Source: Guyanagaster necrorhizus (Eukaryota; Basidiomycota; Agaricomycetes; Agaricales; Physalacriaceae). From it: a stretch of DNA of 64,000 nucleotides. The stretch is from contig NW_025064885.1 of NCBI RefSeq assembly GCF_019112545.1, forward strand, positions 892,073 to 956,072. Reading direction: 5' to 3'. The position numbers and the translations under genes are program-made. Positions 1-10,399 of the stretch are shown here, in pieces (positions within the stretch are counted from its first letter, which is position 1; every line of letters begins with the position of its first letter). Below the pieces are notes generated by a model, which searched no databases, was not told where the DNA came from, and saw only the letters and a program-made list of their open reading frames with translations.

Positions 1-628
1 GTTTAAGGTCATTGAATGCTTCCCATTGGGAAATTCCCCAACTCCGTGGGGAATTTCTGGTTAATTGTGTCATTGGTCAGACTATCTTACTGTAGTCATG
101 AATGAATTGGTGATAGAAGTTTGTGAATCTGAGGAAGGATTGAAGCTCCTTTTTCTTTGTCAGTTCTGGCCATTCGGTTACTCCCGCTATTTTGATGGAG
201 TCTATTCAAATACTTCCTTCGCTGATAATGATGCCAAGGTATTCAGTTTCTAATACCTCAAATTCACATTTCTCAGCCTTGAGGAAGAGTCGATGCTTCC
301 TCATCAGGAATAGCATGTGATGTATGATCGTTCGGTGTTCTTCCTTGATCCTGGTCATAATGAGTATGTCGTCCAGGTAGATTGTGATCTTCCCTGTGGC
401 AATGAGATCTTTGAAGATGTCATTCATCATCCACTGGAAGGTTGCCAGTGAATTGGTCAGGCTGAAGAACATAACCGTTGGTTCAAACAAACCACGGTTG
501 GTTCGAAAAGCCATCTTCTATTCATCACCTTCTTTGATGTGCATGTTGTTGTATCCCCACCAAATGTCCAGTTTGGTGTAGTACTTTATGCCCTAAAGTT
601 TATCCATTAACTCCGAGATTAGAGAAAG
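1..628 (-). mobile_element. Element 2, left fragment: gypsy RT/RNase H connection
   Basis: Minus-strand remnant of the same chromovirus family as element 1. The 206-514 stretch reads as reverse transcriptase, with the YLDD catalytic motif and the following FLMRKHRLFLKAEKCEFE block. The first 100 bases match the stretch between RT and RNase H in element 1 (about 3400-3480). The fragment stops at 628, exactly where the element 1 LTR begins, and the coding sequence resumes at 8977-8982 on the other side. It is therefore the downstream half of a copy split by element 1. The element 2 3' end (RNase H, integrase, 3' LTR) lies left of the window. Stop codons break the frame, so it is not functional. 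Confidence 0.88.
624..628. repeat. Target site duplication GAAAG (left copy)
   Basis: GAAAG directly left of the 3' LTR of element 1; the partner copy is at 8977-8981. The two copies and their flanks rejoin into uninterrupted RT sequence of element 2, matching the same place in element 1 (about 4010-4035). Confidence 0.92.
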
Positions 629-1153
629 TGTTAAGCCCAAATTTCACATGACTAGAAACACATGATAAACCAATAGAACCTCACACTTCAGGTTAGACTA
701 TCAGAGTTCACTTGTGTGTGACTAGCATCGTGTTGTCAAGGCATGGTAGTTCACTTGAGATAAGATGGTGAAGTAAAACTTTAGTTCAAGACTGGGGTGT
801 TACAGCGAGAACTAAGCTACTTAAATACTGTTTAGCTGTTGCATTATAAATAACTGTTCACAAAAGATATTGTCTGCTATAGAGCTGTTCCCCCCTACCA
901 TTGCCAGGCTTTTCACAAAAGCTGTTGTCTTGCTGCAGAGCTGTAGTCATGCACTGCAATTTGAGGACAAAACGAGCATTGTCTCTCCCTTCACAGCATA
1001 CAGCAGTGTGACAGGAGAATGACTGACTTGGGCTGCTGAGCTAAGCGTTCCCACGGTCATAAGCACTGGCAAACACCCTGACTAAGCAAAGATAGGGGTC
1101 ATTTCCGAGGAAAAAGAGAAGAAAATAGAAGAAAAATAGGAAAAATCATAACA
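629..1153 (-). repeat. LTR A: 3' LTR of element 1
   Basis: 525-bp LTR, TGTTA at 629 and TAACA ending at 1153. It carries a minus-strand TATTTAA (821-827) and, 34 nt downstream, the priming box (781-793). Here the box has two transition differences from the one in LTR B. Next to it at about 1154-1175 lies, in minus-strand reading, a purine-rich tract (AAGGAGGGGG followed by TAA), the expected polypurine tract for plus-strand DNA synthesis. Confidence 0.92.
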
Positions 1154-1322
1154 TTACCCCCTCCTTAAGACCATCGTCCCGATGGTTAAGTTAGGGAAGT
1201 CCTCCCCTCTTGGCAGAAGGTGGCTGATCTGCTGGACCCATTCATATAATGTCTGCAGGTTCATAAAGACTTTGACCGTTGATTGGTCCTTCATGTTCCT
1301 GCAGGATCTCGAACTGCGAGAG

Positions 1323-1690
1323 TCATGGATCGTTCTGCATTTGTTTGGTCATTATGTCATGGCTTTTGATTTGTCCCAGGCTGCCTGTGGATCCATCATG
1401 TACCTCTGTCACATTGCTTCTCATTGTATGTCCCATTGTGACCTTGTTGTTTTGCAGTTCATAATTATGAATCGCTTCTTCTGCATTCATATATTTTTCG
1501 TTGATCCACTGGTTTGATTCTGGCCTGTATCCTTTCCAACTGACCAAGTAGTCGACGGTTGTTTTCATCCCTCCACCACGTGCCTTAACCTTTCATGTTT
1601 TATGGTTTAGCACCTCATCGACTTTGTAGTGTTCTTCATCGTCGATGAGTTCTGGTGGTGGAGGAGGCAGTCATTTTTGGTTTGGGAATG
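1323..1690 (-). pseudogene. Element 1 chromodomain (pol C-terminus)
   Basis: In minus-strand reading a proline-rich linker (PPPPELIDDEEHY) leads into a chromodomain core, VDYLVSWKGYRPESNQW, followed by an acidic/aromatic end (AEEAIHNYELQ). Chromodomains at the C-terminus of integrase steer chromoviruses to modified chromatin. The unit lies between integrase and the 3' LTR, as expected. The frame is interrupted upstream, so I mark it as decayed. Confidence 0.85.
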
Positions 1691-2030
1691 CAGATGCCAC
1701 ATATGGTGTCAATAATGTTTCATTGAAAACATTATGGATTTTTCAAGTTGCTGGGAGCTGCAGCTTGTACATAGATTTGCCGATTTTAGATAGGACCTTG
1801 AATAGGCCTGTCCATTTGTCTGCCAGCTTTTGTTTTGGCCTCGGCAGGTGAAGATTTGTTGTATCCAGTCAAACTTTGTCATTGGTTGAATACTCATGTG
1901 CTGCCCGGTGATGCTTGTCATACTACTTTTTTATGGTTAAAGCAGCTTTTTCAAGCACCGTCTTTGTTTCTTCGTGGATCTTTGTCATTGTCGTGGCAAA
2001 GTCCGTTGAAGCTGGTGTTATTGTGTGGAG

Positions 2031-2790
2031 TCATCCCGTTTGTGCAACTGGTGGATTCTGTTCATAGTTTATAAAGAATGGTGTTTTACTTGTTGCCACA
2101 TGAATTCTGTTGTTGTGTTGGAATGCCGCTAGCGCTAGCCATTCAGTCCAGTCGTCTTGGCAGTAACTGATGAAAAGTTGTAAATACTTTTCAATTTCTT
2201 GGTTGGCCCGTTCCATCTGGCCATCTGTCTGTGGGTGGTATGCCGTTGAGGCATTCCTTCTGATGTTGAGCAGGCAGTACAAATTATCTAGGAATTTGGA
2301 GACGAATTGTGGTCCTCTGTCTGAAATCACTACTTGTGGCATGCCATACTTGGCATACACCTTGTCTCATAGTATTTTCGCCCATCCTTCGGATGTCAAT
2401 TCTGTGGAACAGGTGATCGGAATGATCGCTTTTGAGAAGCAATCGATGATGATGATGATTGTGTCATAGCCGTCACTTTCAGGAAGACCGGTTATCATAT
2501 CCACTGAAATGTGGGTCCATGGTGATGAAGGGACCTCATTCGGGTGGAGTGGTGTGGCTCTGGGTTGTGTTGAAGTCTTGCCTTGCTGACATCCCTCACA
2601 GGCTTTAACATATCAGGTGATATCATAATCCATTTTGGGCCACCAATATTCTCATAAAACCAGTTCTTTGGTTTTCGTGATGCCAGGATGTCCGGCAGTT
2701 GCATGATCATGACATGTGGCAATGATATCACCACGAAGTTTTTGATCCCTAGGAATATAGATTCGTCCATTATAATGGATCAATCCCCCT
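2031..2790 (-). pseudogene. Element 1 integrase
   Basis: Minus-strand integrase. The zinc-binding HHCC region (H..H, then CEGC) lies at about 2590-2700. It is followed by the first catalytic Asp in VDMITGLP, the second in ISDRGPQF and the Glu in the AYHPQTDGQMERANQEIEKYL block (about 2170-2240). The core is recognisable from end to end but contains stop codons (for example near 2370 and 2660), so it would not be made as one protein. Confidence 0.88.
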
Positions 2791-3098
2791 TCCTTCTTTA
2801 GTCCTCACTTGTGATTGAGCGATGGAGCGATTCATTGATCCCACTTGTGTGGATCTCTGGTGGTGCTCTTGATGCGTTCGTGCATCTCTTCTTCCGTGGG
2901 CATGATCATGGCCCGGAAGTGTTCCGGTCGTAATAAAACGACTTCTTTGTTATCATCTCCTCCTTGGTTATGATCCACCCTTCGGCTGAGGAAATCGGCC
3001 TTCTTGTTTGTTACTCCAGCCTTGTGATGGAGTGTATACTCGTATTATGATAGTTCTGTCACCCATCTGGCTTGTCTGCAATTAAGCTTTTGGGGTTG

Positions 3099-3480
3099 TC
3101 AGAAGTATTGAAGGTTTTGATGATCTGTCCAAACCTCGAAGGTGTGTGTGGCTCCAATGAGATAATGCTGCCATTCAGCAAGGGCGAGCATTATAGCGAG
3201 GAGTTCTTTATCGTAGATTTCATAGTTGCGTTCTGTTACTGTGAGTGCCTTTGACATAAATGCGACTGGTCGCCATTTATTGTCCTGTTCCTGTGAGAGT
3301 AGAGCTCCAACTGCACCTTTGCTAGAGTCGGCTTCCACTCGGAACTTCCCATCTTGGCTTGGTATGGCCAAGATTACGTCTTCGGCTAGATGGCATTTAA
3401 GGCCATTAAATGCGTCCCATTGGGAAATTCCCCAAGTCCATGGGGAATTTCCGGTTAATTGTGTCATGGATCAGACTATT
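3099..3480 (-). pseudogene. Element 1 RNase H domain
   Basis: Minus-strand reading shows a gypsy-type RNase H: VEADSSKGAVGALLSQ with the first acidic residue, then RNYEIYDKELLAIMLALAEW with the catalytic Glu, and the WTDHQNLQYF block. In gypsy elements this domain degrades the RNA template; in self-priming elements RNase H is also thought to cut the annealed 5' end of the transcript to create the primer. Confidence 0.88.
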
Positions 3481-4200
3481 TTGCTGTAGTCCTGAATGAA
3501 ATGTCAGTAGAAGTTTGTGAACCCAAGGAACGATTGTAATTCCTTCTTTCTTGTGGGTTCCGGCCACTTGGTTACTCCTGCTATTTTGATGGGGTCCATC
3601 TGAATGCTTCCTTTGCTGATAATGACTCCAAGGTACTCAGTCTCTAGTACCTCGAACTCGCATTTTTCAGCCTTGAGAAACAGTCAGTGCTTCCTCATTA
3701 AGGATAGTACCTGTCATACCAATGTTCTGTGTTCCTCCTTTGTTTTGGACATAATGAGTATGTCATCCAAGTAGATGGTGATGTTCTCTGTGGCAATGAG
3801 GTCCTTAAAGATGTCATTCATCATCCACTGGAACATGGCTGGCAAGTTGGTTAGCCCGAAGAACATAACTGTTGGTTCATACAAGCCATGGTTAGTTTGA
3901 AAAGCTGCCTTCCATTCATCGCCCTCCTTGATCCAGACATTGTTGTATCCCCACTGTATGTCCAATTTGGTGTAGTACTTTGCACCCCGAAGTTTATCCA
4001 TTAACTCTGAGATTAAAGGAAGTGGATAACGATTCTTGATCGTCATCTCGTTCAGCTTCCGATAATCCTGTACTGGTCAGAGCTTCCTGTCCTTCTTCTT
4101 TACAAAGAAGAACAGTGATGCCATTGGAGATTTTGATGGCCGGATTCTTCCACTGGATAAGTTTTCGTCCAGAAACTTATCCAGTTCTTGTTGTTCGTTA
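3480..4200 (-). pseudogene. Element 1 reverse transcriptase
   Basis: Minus-strand RT of gypsy type. FFFVKKKD lies at about 4085-4120, then [26 protein letters not shown] and the catalytic YLDDILIM (about 3745-3770). In most gypsy RTs the KLD motif is followed by an Arg-containing loop; here it is Gln (KLDIQWG), compatible with a CGA to CAA transition. Stops at several points mark decay. The matching place of element 2 RT is the insertion site of element 1. Confidence 0.9.
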
Positions 4201-4268
4201 TTGCTAAGTGGGTAACACTTGCAATCTAAATTGGCATTGGCATTTGGAATTAATTCGATGGCATGGTC

Positions 4269-4910
4269 TCAGGGTTTTGGTTCGGGTAGTTCATCGAAGC
4301 TTTCTTTTTCGAATAAATCCCTATAATTGTGTGCCCATGTGGGTACCATTTGCTCGAATGTTTTTTCCTCCTTTGCCATGTTAGCCTTAGCCACTAGGTC
4401 ATTGGCATGGTGTACTGCCTGTATGTCAATGGCCCTTTGTAGGTTGATAGTGAGTATTGTCTTGCCATCTTCCATTTCCTCATCCCACCAGTCCTTGGGA
4501 TCCTCATCCAGTAATTCAAATGGAATTTTCTGGCAGTGGCATCGAGCAAAAATGATGCATCCAGTTTTCCAATTGATTAGTGGATTGTGTCTGATTAGCC
4601 AGTCATGCTCCAGGAACACCTCTCTGGTTCCTAGGTCAGTTACTGCTAAGTCGATCCGTTCTGAGTGATCACCGATAGTGAGCCTAAGCTCAACATATTC
4701 AGTGATCGACCCTGCTTGGTTCTTTGTTCCATCTGCATTATAGATGGGAATTGGGGCTGCTGTTGCCCAAGTAGGCAATTGATACTTGGTGACAAAAGCT
4801 TGATTAATGGAACTTCCCGTGCAGCCACTGTCGATCAGAGCAGTGACTGCATAGGTAGATTGAGATGTTAACATTTCGATCTGTGCCTTGGTCACTAGGT
4901 CTTGTCCAGA
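4269..4910 (-). pseudogene. Element 1 retroviral-type aspartic protease
   Basis: Open for about 208 codons in minus-strand reading. The active site ALIDSGCTGSS, with the usual D-S-G triad, is followed by the flap-like region and the ILG-like block (LGTREVFLEHDWLIRHNP). C-terminal of the protease it runs through a linker (NLQRAIDIQAVHH) into the start of RT. This protein would process the Gag-Pol precursor. This stretch itself has no internal stop. Confidence 0.85.
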
Positions 4911-5368
4911 GGACTTGGTTCGTCGAATGAACTTTCATGGTCTGTGTAATTCGTCCAGCCATTCGAGTGCTTGGCACCTTTCCACTTTGCGCATTCCTGT
5001 GATCATATCATCGATCACCTCCTCGATGTGGGTTTTGTGTACTCAGTTTTTGAGTATAGCTTTTGCTGCTTCTTCGTTTTTGGCATTTTTGATGGCCCGC
5101 CAAGTCTACTCAGTGTCGAATGGTTTGAGCCACGTTGTGGGGTTCTCTACCCCTTTGGGGCTCTCTGCCCCTCTTTGGCCCTTTGTCAGTGCTTGAGTTA
5201 TAGAAGTCGGTTCTTTAGGCGATTCTGGGTTCTGAGTAATGGAGTTGGGTATATTCAAATGCATGCATAATTTAGACATAGGTGGTAATACTAAAGAAGA
5301 TAAAATGTCAGTCTGTCCAGCAGATTGTAACCCATTACTTGTTTTCTCAGCCAAGGCAGTTGAATCAC

Positions 5369-5761
5369 CTACTGCTCGGCCCTGTCTTTTACCTTCTCAG
5401 GTTTGTCATCTTCTCCGAGGTTCTGTGCCTCCTTTGTCAATTCCACGATCTGCGCTCTGATGTCCTCCCACATGTGTTTATTCTTCTTCTCTGGGCAGTT
5501 CCGTGCTATGTGACCTGGTTGGCCACAATTGAAACACTTCCCCTCCTTCTTGAGGCGATCTACATCTATTTGCTTACCCTTTCCGGTACTTGGGCCCTTA
5601 CCAGTTCGCTTCCCATTGTTTTGGGAAGTTGGGGCTGAGCCGCTGGGCCTGGCAGATATGGTCGCATGGGAGGTAGAGGGCTTCGAGCCCTGTCTCTGGT
5701 ACCTGTGCTGATCCCACAGATTTGTCGCCTCCGCCTTCTGCTGCTGTCGTTCTTGCCACAT
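5369..5761 (-). pseudogene. Element 1 Gag C-terminus with CCHC zinc knuckle
   Basis: Minus-strand frame of about 130 codons. It has a Gln-rich start, a basic Ser/Pro-rich stretch, and one zinc knuckle CFNCGQPGHIARNC (C-x2-C-x4-H-x4-C) at about 5490-5530, followed by a charged tail. The knuckle binds RNA during packaging. It follows the capsid part at 5771-6721 with a frame break between them. Confidence 0.88.
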
Positions 5762-5770
5762 TAGGATGAT

Positions 5771-6721
5771 TCAGGACTTCCAATTGTCGTAGCCAACCGG
5801 CACACTGTGGCCGAGATCCGAGATGGTCTTGAGGTAATGAGGCGGCACTCCCTGCTTCATATACTTGACTATTTGTCCTGAGTCAGCTATGTCTTCTCGG
5901 ATTCCAGCGAGCTTCCTGAGTCGTTCTAATTCATCGAAGTAATCGGGCATCGCTTTATCGCCCATCTTGTATTCCTTCATCTTGGCCTTATGGACTTCTT
6001 GGACTGCCGAGTCTATGAACTTGTCATAGATCATCTGTTTCAGTACTGTCCAAGCGAGGTACTGACTGTGTTGCCAAGTGGTCGACCAGAAGTTAGAGGC
6101 CAGTAGTACTCACCATACTTTCGCCTTGTCTTCGAAGCAGGTGGTGGCGTAGTTCACCTTGTACATGTCGTGAAGGAAGTACGAGGCGAAGACCTGGAAA
6201 TACTGATCGCAGTCCATAAGAAAGCAGTTAATGTCGTCTGAAGCCCCTTTGAAAGGAAGGGGCTCCCTTTTGAGTACCAGTCTGATGTTTAATATCTGCA
6301 CCTTTGGATCAAGAGGCGACATTGGATTCAGGAGTTCCTCCTCAGGGAGACCAGCCCAATCCATCGGGGGCTCTGGAAAGGAATGTAGGGACCCGTCATC
6401 AGTGATGGGGCTTCTTGGCATCGAGGGTCCTTCCTTCTTGATGATCTGTCCATCCTTGATCATCCACCCCTGTGCCATAGTCTCAGAGTCATCCTTCTTT
6501 TCGTCGGCAGGAGCCAATCCAGTCGCCTCATCAGGAGGTGGCTGTCCTCCTAACAACCGGCTTCCTGTGCCGGTCCAGGGGTTTGGGTGATATACTCTTG
6601 GCTGCCCATAGGACCGGGTTAGCTGAGATGCCGTGCTGTGGATGGCCGATGTGGCAAGCGAATATCTTGATGTCGCTGTTCGGATCGACGATGCTGTGTT
6701 TGCCGTTTTGGGTGGTATCAC
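5771..6721 (-). pseudogene. Element 1 Gag capsid region
   Basis: Two consecutive minus-strand frames (6721-6110 and 6034-5771) form the capsid part of Gag: PFKGASDDINCFLMDCDQYF, then YFLHDMYKVNYATTCFEDKAKVW, then a region with YDKFIDSAVQEVHKAKMKEYKMGD and DYFDELERLRKLAGI. This is the retrotransposon gag architecture common in basidiomycetes, where a disordered N-terminal part precedes the capsid fold. The break between the frames (6035-6109) is decay. Confidence 0.8.
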
Positions 6722-6994
6722 ACTTGGTGTCTATGGCATTGGTGGTTCTTGCTTGCTGAATCTCGATCTATATGGTGGCATTGCCATTATCTGATAATGT
6801 AAGAAGTGCTGATTGAAATTAAAAATTGCATGCTCCATCATGGCATACTGTAAAATCTCCTCTCATTCAACAGGATCAGCAGCAGTATACCTCCGCCCCA
6901 GGGACAATCATAGCCAGAGATCATCCTTCCATAATTCGGCTATCTGTTCCTGGTATAACCGAATAAACTCCTCCTCTCATACTTCTCGTTCTCA

Positions 6995-8288
6995 TCACTT
7001 CTTCTCCTGTTCTTGGTGTGTGGTTATGCTGATGATGCTTCCCCACTCAAGGATGGGGTCTACTACTTGGCCCTCTTGGTCCTCCCCCTCAGCCTCATCA
7101 TCCCCTTCGACCCCCTTGTCGGTGGTCCCCTCAAGGAGGGAACTGCCTTGCAGGCCATAGGTTTCCAGGGTGGGGAGGCTGGGGCTGAGTGCTTGGCCTG
7201 GCATCATCAGGTCTGGGTCGAGGAGTAGGCTCCTGGTCAGGCTGCTCCTCTTCTCCTTCTGCTGTCGGTGCCACTGCTCGGTGATACCAGCAGAAGTTTC
7301 TGTAGAAATGGGGGCAAAGGAAGAGGGAGGCAATTGGCCTGTCGAGGACCCTTTTGAGGTCCCCGGTGGGGTCAATATGTTCATTGTCGCCCCCGATAGA
7401 TCCGAGGGCTGGTGATATCCCATCTCCCCAGATGAGGATATCGTCAGTTTTGGTGATGGTGTCGGTCCCATATGATAATGGGCAGTCATCATTGAGGAGT
7501 GTTGGCTCCCCATGGTAGTAGTCATCGGCATAGACAGTCCTGGCTGGTCCAGTCCAGGGATCGGGCTCACTGACAGGAGTGGCTGGTTCCCAGAATGGAG
7601 AGTCGGGAGTGCCAACTGCGGTATTGAGGTAGTTGGCAAGAGAGTGGAGGGTCGGCCGTATTGGGTTTGGTACCACTGGACCACCCCTTGGTAGGCAGAT
7701 TGCCTCTCCTCGTTCCAATCTACTGGCAGCTCTTGACACTGCTTGCCAGTACTGGACCTCGTTTCTGTTGGTGTTATCGAAGAAAGAGTCAGGACTACTG
7801 ACCCTTGTTCCTCTCCCACTACTCCTTGTTGATGAGAGGTATCGGGACTGGTGCCTGTCAGCTCTCCTGGTGTCTGGAGCCATCCGAACAGCATCCAGGG
7901 AGTCTCTAGCCTGGCACCCAATTCCAGACTGGGCGATGGTTGTCCTTGACACAGAGATGCTGCGCTCGGCGGGGGAGACAGGGGTGTCAGGTCGGGTTCA
8001 TCGAAACCCTGTAGCCCAAGGGTTTCCAGGGTCTTGGATGATTGCTGATGGGGGTCTTGGGGGATATTCATGTCTCTGCTGCTGCTCCTCCTCTTCCCTA
8101 GAATGTTCTTCAGTCGAGTGCCCAGGCTCATCTTCTGTTTCTTTGGGGTGTCGGACAGAGTTTCGAACAGAGAGAGGGATGTCGTGGAGGGGAGGTCTGG
8201 TGTGACATTTCAGAGAATTGTGTGGATGTGCTGGAATTCTTGATAGTGTCGAATAGCCCAGGCAGTAATAGATTGGCGTCCACAGCAC
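6995..8288 (-). pseudogene. Element 1 leader region with two overlapping open frames
   Basis: Between the priming site and gag lies about 1.4 kb not found in compact gypsy elements. Two minus-strand frames are open over each other: one of 378 codons (8131-6995, Ser/Thr/Pro-rich with an acidic end) and one of 273 codons (7952-7131, richer in Trp, Tyr and Asp). Both are also largely open in element 2. The long frame could be an N-terminal extension of Gag. I cannot decide from sequence alone which frame is translated. No known domain is visible. Confidence 0.55.
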
Positions 8289-8437
8289 AGCTGTATGATC
8301 ACCAACAAACCGATCAGGGTTCTAATGATAGAAGCTAGGAGTTCAAAGAACTTGTGTGTAAAGTTTGGATCAGATGGATTTAGAGCAGGGGGCATTCGGT
8401 TTCTCAGCACAAATAGGCTTGAGAAAAGAAAGCAAGA

Positions 8438-8450
8438 AGTCTCAAACTAA
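8438..8450 (-). promoter_or_regulatory. Element 1 self-priming site
   Basis: One base inside the 5' LTR, the minus strand reads TTAGTTTGAGACT. It does not look like the usual tRNA-complementary site beginning TGG. It is the perfect complement (13/13) of the box at 8604-8616 in the LTR, which lies 34 nt below the TATA motif and so should be the 5' end of the transcript. In Tf1 the first 11 nt of the mRNA fold back and prime at such a site. Confidence 0.8.
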
Positions 8451-8451
8451 T

Positions 8452-8976
8452 TGTTAAGCCCAAATTCCATGTGACTAGAAACATGTGATAAACCAATAGA
8501 ACCTCGCACTTTGGGTTAGACTATCAGAGTTCACTTGTGTGTGACTAGCATCATGTTGTCAAGGCATGGTAGTTCACTTGAGATTAGATGGTGAAGTAAA
8601 ACTTTAGTTTGAGACTGGGGTGTTACAGCGAGAACTAAGCTACTTAAATACTGTTTAGCTGTTGCATTATAAATAACTGTTCACAAAAGATATTGTCTGC
8701 TGTAGAGCTGTTCCCCCCTACCATTGCCAGGCTCTCCACAAAAGCTGTTGTCTTGCTGTGGAGCTGTAGTCGTGCACTGCAATTTGAGGACAAAATGAGC
8801 ATTGTCTCTCTCTTCACAGCATACAGCAGCATAACAGGAGAATGACCGACTTGGGCTGCTGAGCTAAGCGTTCCCATGGTCATAAGCGCTGGCAAGTGCC
8901 CTGACTAAGCAAAGATAGGGGTTATTTCCGAGGAAAAAGAGAAGAAAATAGAAGAAAAATAGGAAAAATCATAACA
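8452..8976 (-). repeat. LTR B: 5' LTR of element 1
   Basis: 525-bp LTR with TGTTA...TAACA ends. The minus-strand TATTTAA begins at 8650 and the predicted transcript start, the priming box AGTCTCAAACTAA in transcript sense, begins at 8616. The right neighbour is the GAAAG target duplication and then the RT of element 2. Confidence 0.93.
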
Positions 8977-8981
8977 GAAAG
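8977..8981. repeat. Target site duplication GAAAG (right copy)
   Basis: Identical to 624-628; marks the insertion of element 1 into the RT of element 2. Confidence 0.92.
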
Positions 8982-9293
8982 TGGGTAATGATTCTTGATC
9001 GTCATTTCGTTTAACTTCCGATAATCTTGTACTGGTCGGAGTTTCCCATCCTTCTTTTTAACGAAAAAGAAAGGTGAAGCCATTGGTGATTTTGATGGCC
9101 GGATTCTCCCACTGGATAAGTTCTCTTCTAAGAACTTGTTCAGTTCCTATTGTTCATTATTATTAAGTGGATAACACTTGCAATCTAAGTTAGCATTGGC
9201 ATTAGGAGTTAATTCGATTGCATGGTCCCAGAGTTTTGTGTCGGGTAGTTCATCAAAACTTTCTTTTTCGAATAGATCCTGGTAGTCACATGC

Positions 9294-9977
9294 CTAAGTG
9301 GGTACCATTTCTTCAAATGTCTTCTCCTCCTTTTCAGCATTAGCTTTTGCTGCTAGGTCATTAGCATGATGCATTGCTCGAATGCTGATGGCCCTTTGTA
9401 AATCAACAGCGAGTATTGTTTCGCCATCTTCCATTTCTTCATCCCATCGATCCTCGGGATCTTCATCTGGTAGTTCAAACAGAATTTTCTGGCAGTGACA
9501 TCGAGCGAAGATGATGTGTTTGGTTTTCCAATTGATTAAAGGGTTGTGTCTGATTAGCCAATCATGTCCCAGGAATACCTCTCTGGTTCCTAGATCAGTT
9601 ACTGCCAAGTCGATTCATTCTGAGTGATCACCAATAGTGAGCCTGAGCTCTATGTATTCGGTGATCGACCCAGCTTGATTTTTCATCCCATCTGCATTAT
9701 AGACAGGAATCGGGGCTGCTGTTGCCTGAGTAGGTAGTTGATGCTTAGTGACAAAAGCTCGATTGATGGAACTTCCTGTGCAGCTGCTGTCGATCAAGGC
9801 AGTGACTGCATGGGTGGATTGAGATGTTAATGTCTCGATCTGTGCTTTGGTTATCAAATCTTGTCCAGAGGACTTAGTTCGTCGAATGAACTTTCGTGGC
9901 CTGTGTAATTCGTCAAGCCATTCCAAGGCCCAGCACCTTTCTGCTTTTTGCATTTCTGTGATCATATCATCGATCAC
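9294..9977 (-). pseudogene. Element 2 aspartic protease
   Basis: Two abutting minus-strand frames (9977-9615 and 9608-9294) correspond to the single protease frame of element 1. The active site reads ALIDSSCTGSS: the catalytic Asp is kept but the Gly of D-S-G is Ser, a GGC to AGC type transition expected to inactivate it. A stop separates the two parts. Confidence 0.85.
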
Positions 9978-10399
9978 CTCTTCGACTCGGGTTTTGTGTA
10001 CCCAATTTTTGAGTATGGCTGCTGCTGCTGTTTCATCTTTTGCATCTTTAATTGCCTGCCAAGTCTATTCAGTATCGAATGGCTTGAGCCAGGCTGTGGG
10101 GCTCACTACCCCTGTTCGGCCTGAAGACAATTGAGTCTGTTTCATATCTTTAGTTTGATGAACTTCTAATGATGATGTACCTTTATTAGGGCTCTCTGCC
10201 CTTCTTCAGCCCTTCATCAGTGCTTGAGTTCTAGAAGTCGGTTCCTTAGGTGATTCTGGTTTCTGAGTAAAGGGGTCGGGTATATTCGAATGCATGCATA
10301 ATTTAGACATAGGTGGTAATACTAGAGAAGATAAAATGTCAGTCTGTCCAGCAGATTGTGCCCCATTACTCGTTTCTTTGGCCAAGGCAGTTGAATCAC

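Larger units (their letters stand above)
629..8976 (-). mobile_element. Element 1: full-length Ty3/gypsy chromovirus
   Basis: Complete LTR retrotransposon of 8348 bp on the minus strand. It has two 525-bp LTRs (629-1153 and 8452-8976) with TGTTA...TAACA ends and a 5-bp target duplication GAAAG (624-628 and 8977-8981). Order on the minus strand: 5' LTR, self-priming site, a long leader with open frames, gag with CCHC knuckle, aspartic protease, reverse transcriptase, RNase H, integrase, chromodomain, purine tract, 3' LTR. That order with a C-terminal chromodomain is typical of the Tf1/sushi chromovirus group. The coding part contains stops and frame breaks, and LTR differences are mostly C/T and G/A transitions, so it looks inactive. 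It inserted into the RT gene of element 2. Confidence 0.93.

Noticed and set aside
6231..6590. Plus-strand frame of 119 codons opposite gag
   Set aside because: Antisense shadow of the element 1 gag; the similar frame in element 2 (11247-11621) has the same origin.
8430..8451. tRNA primer binding site next to the 5' LTR
   Set aside because: The sequence does not start with TGG and shows no tRNA 3'-end complement that I recognise. Its perfect complement inside the LTR explains it better.
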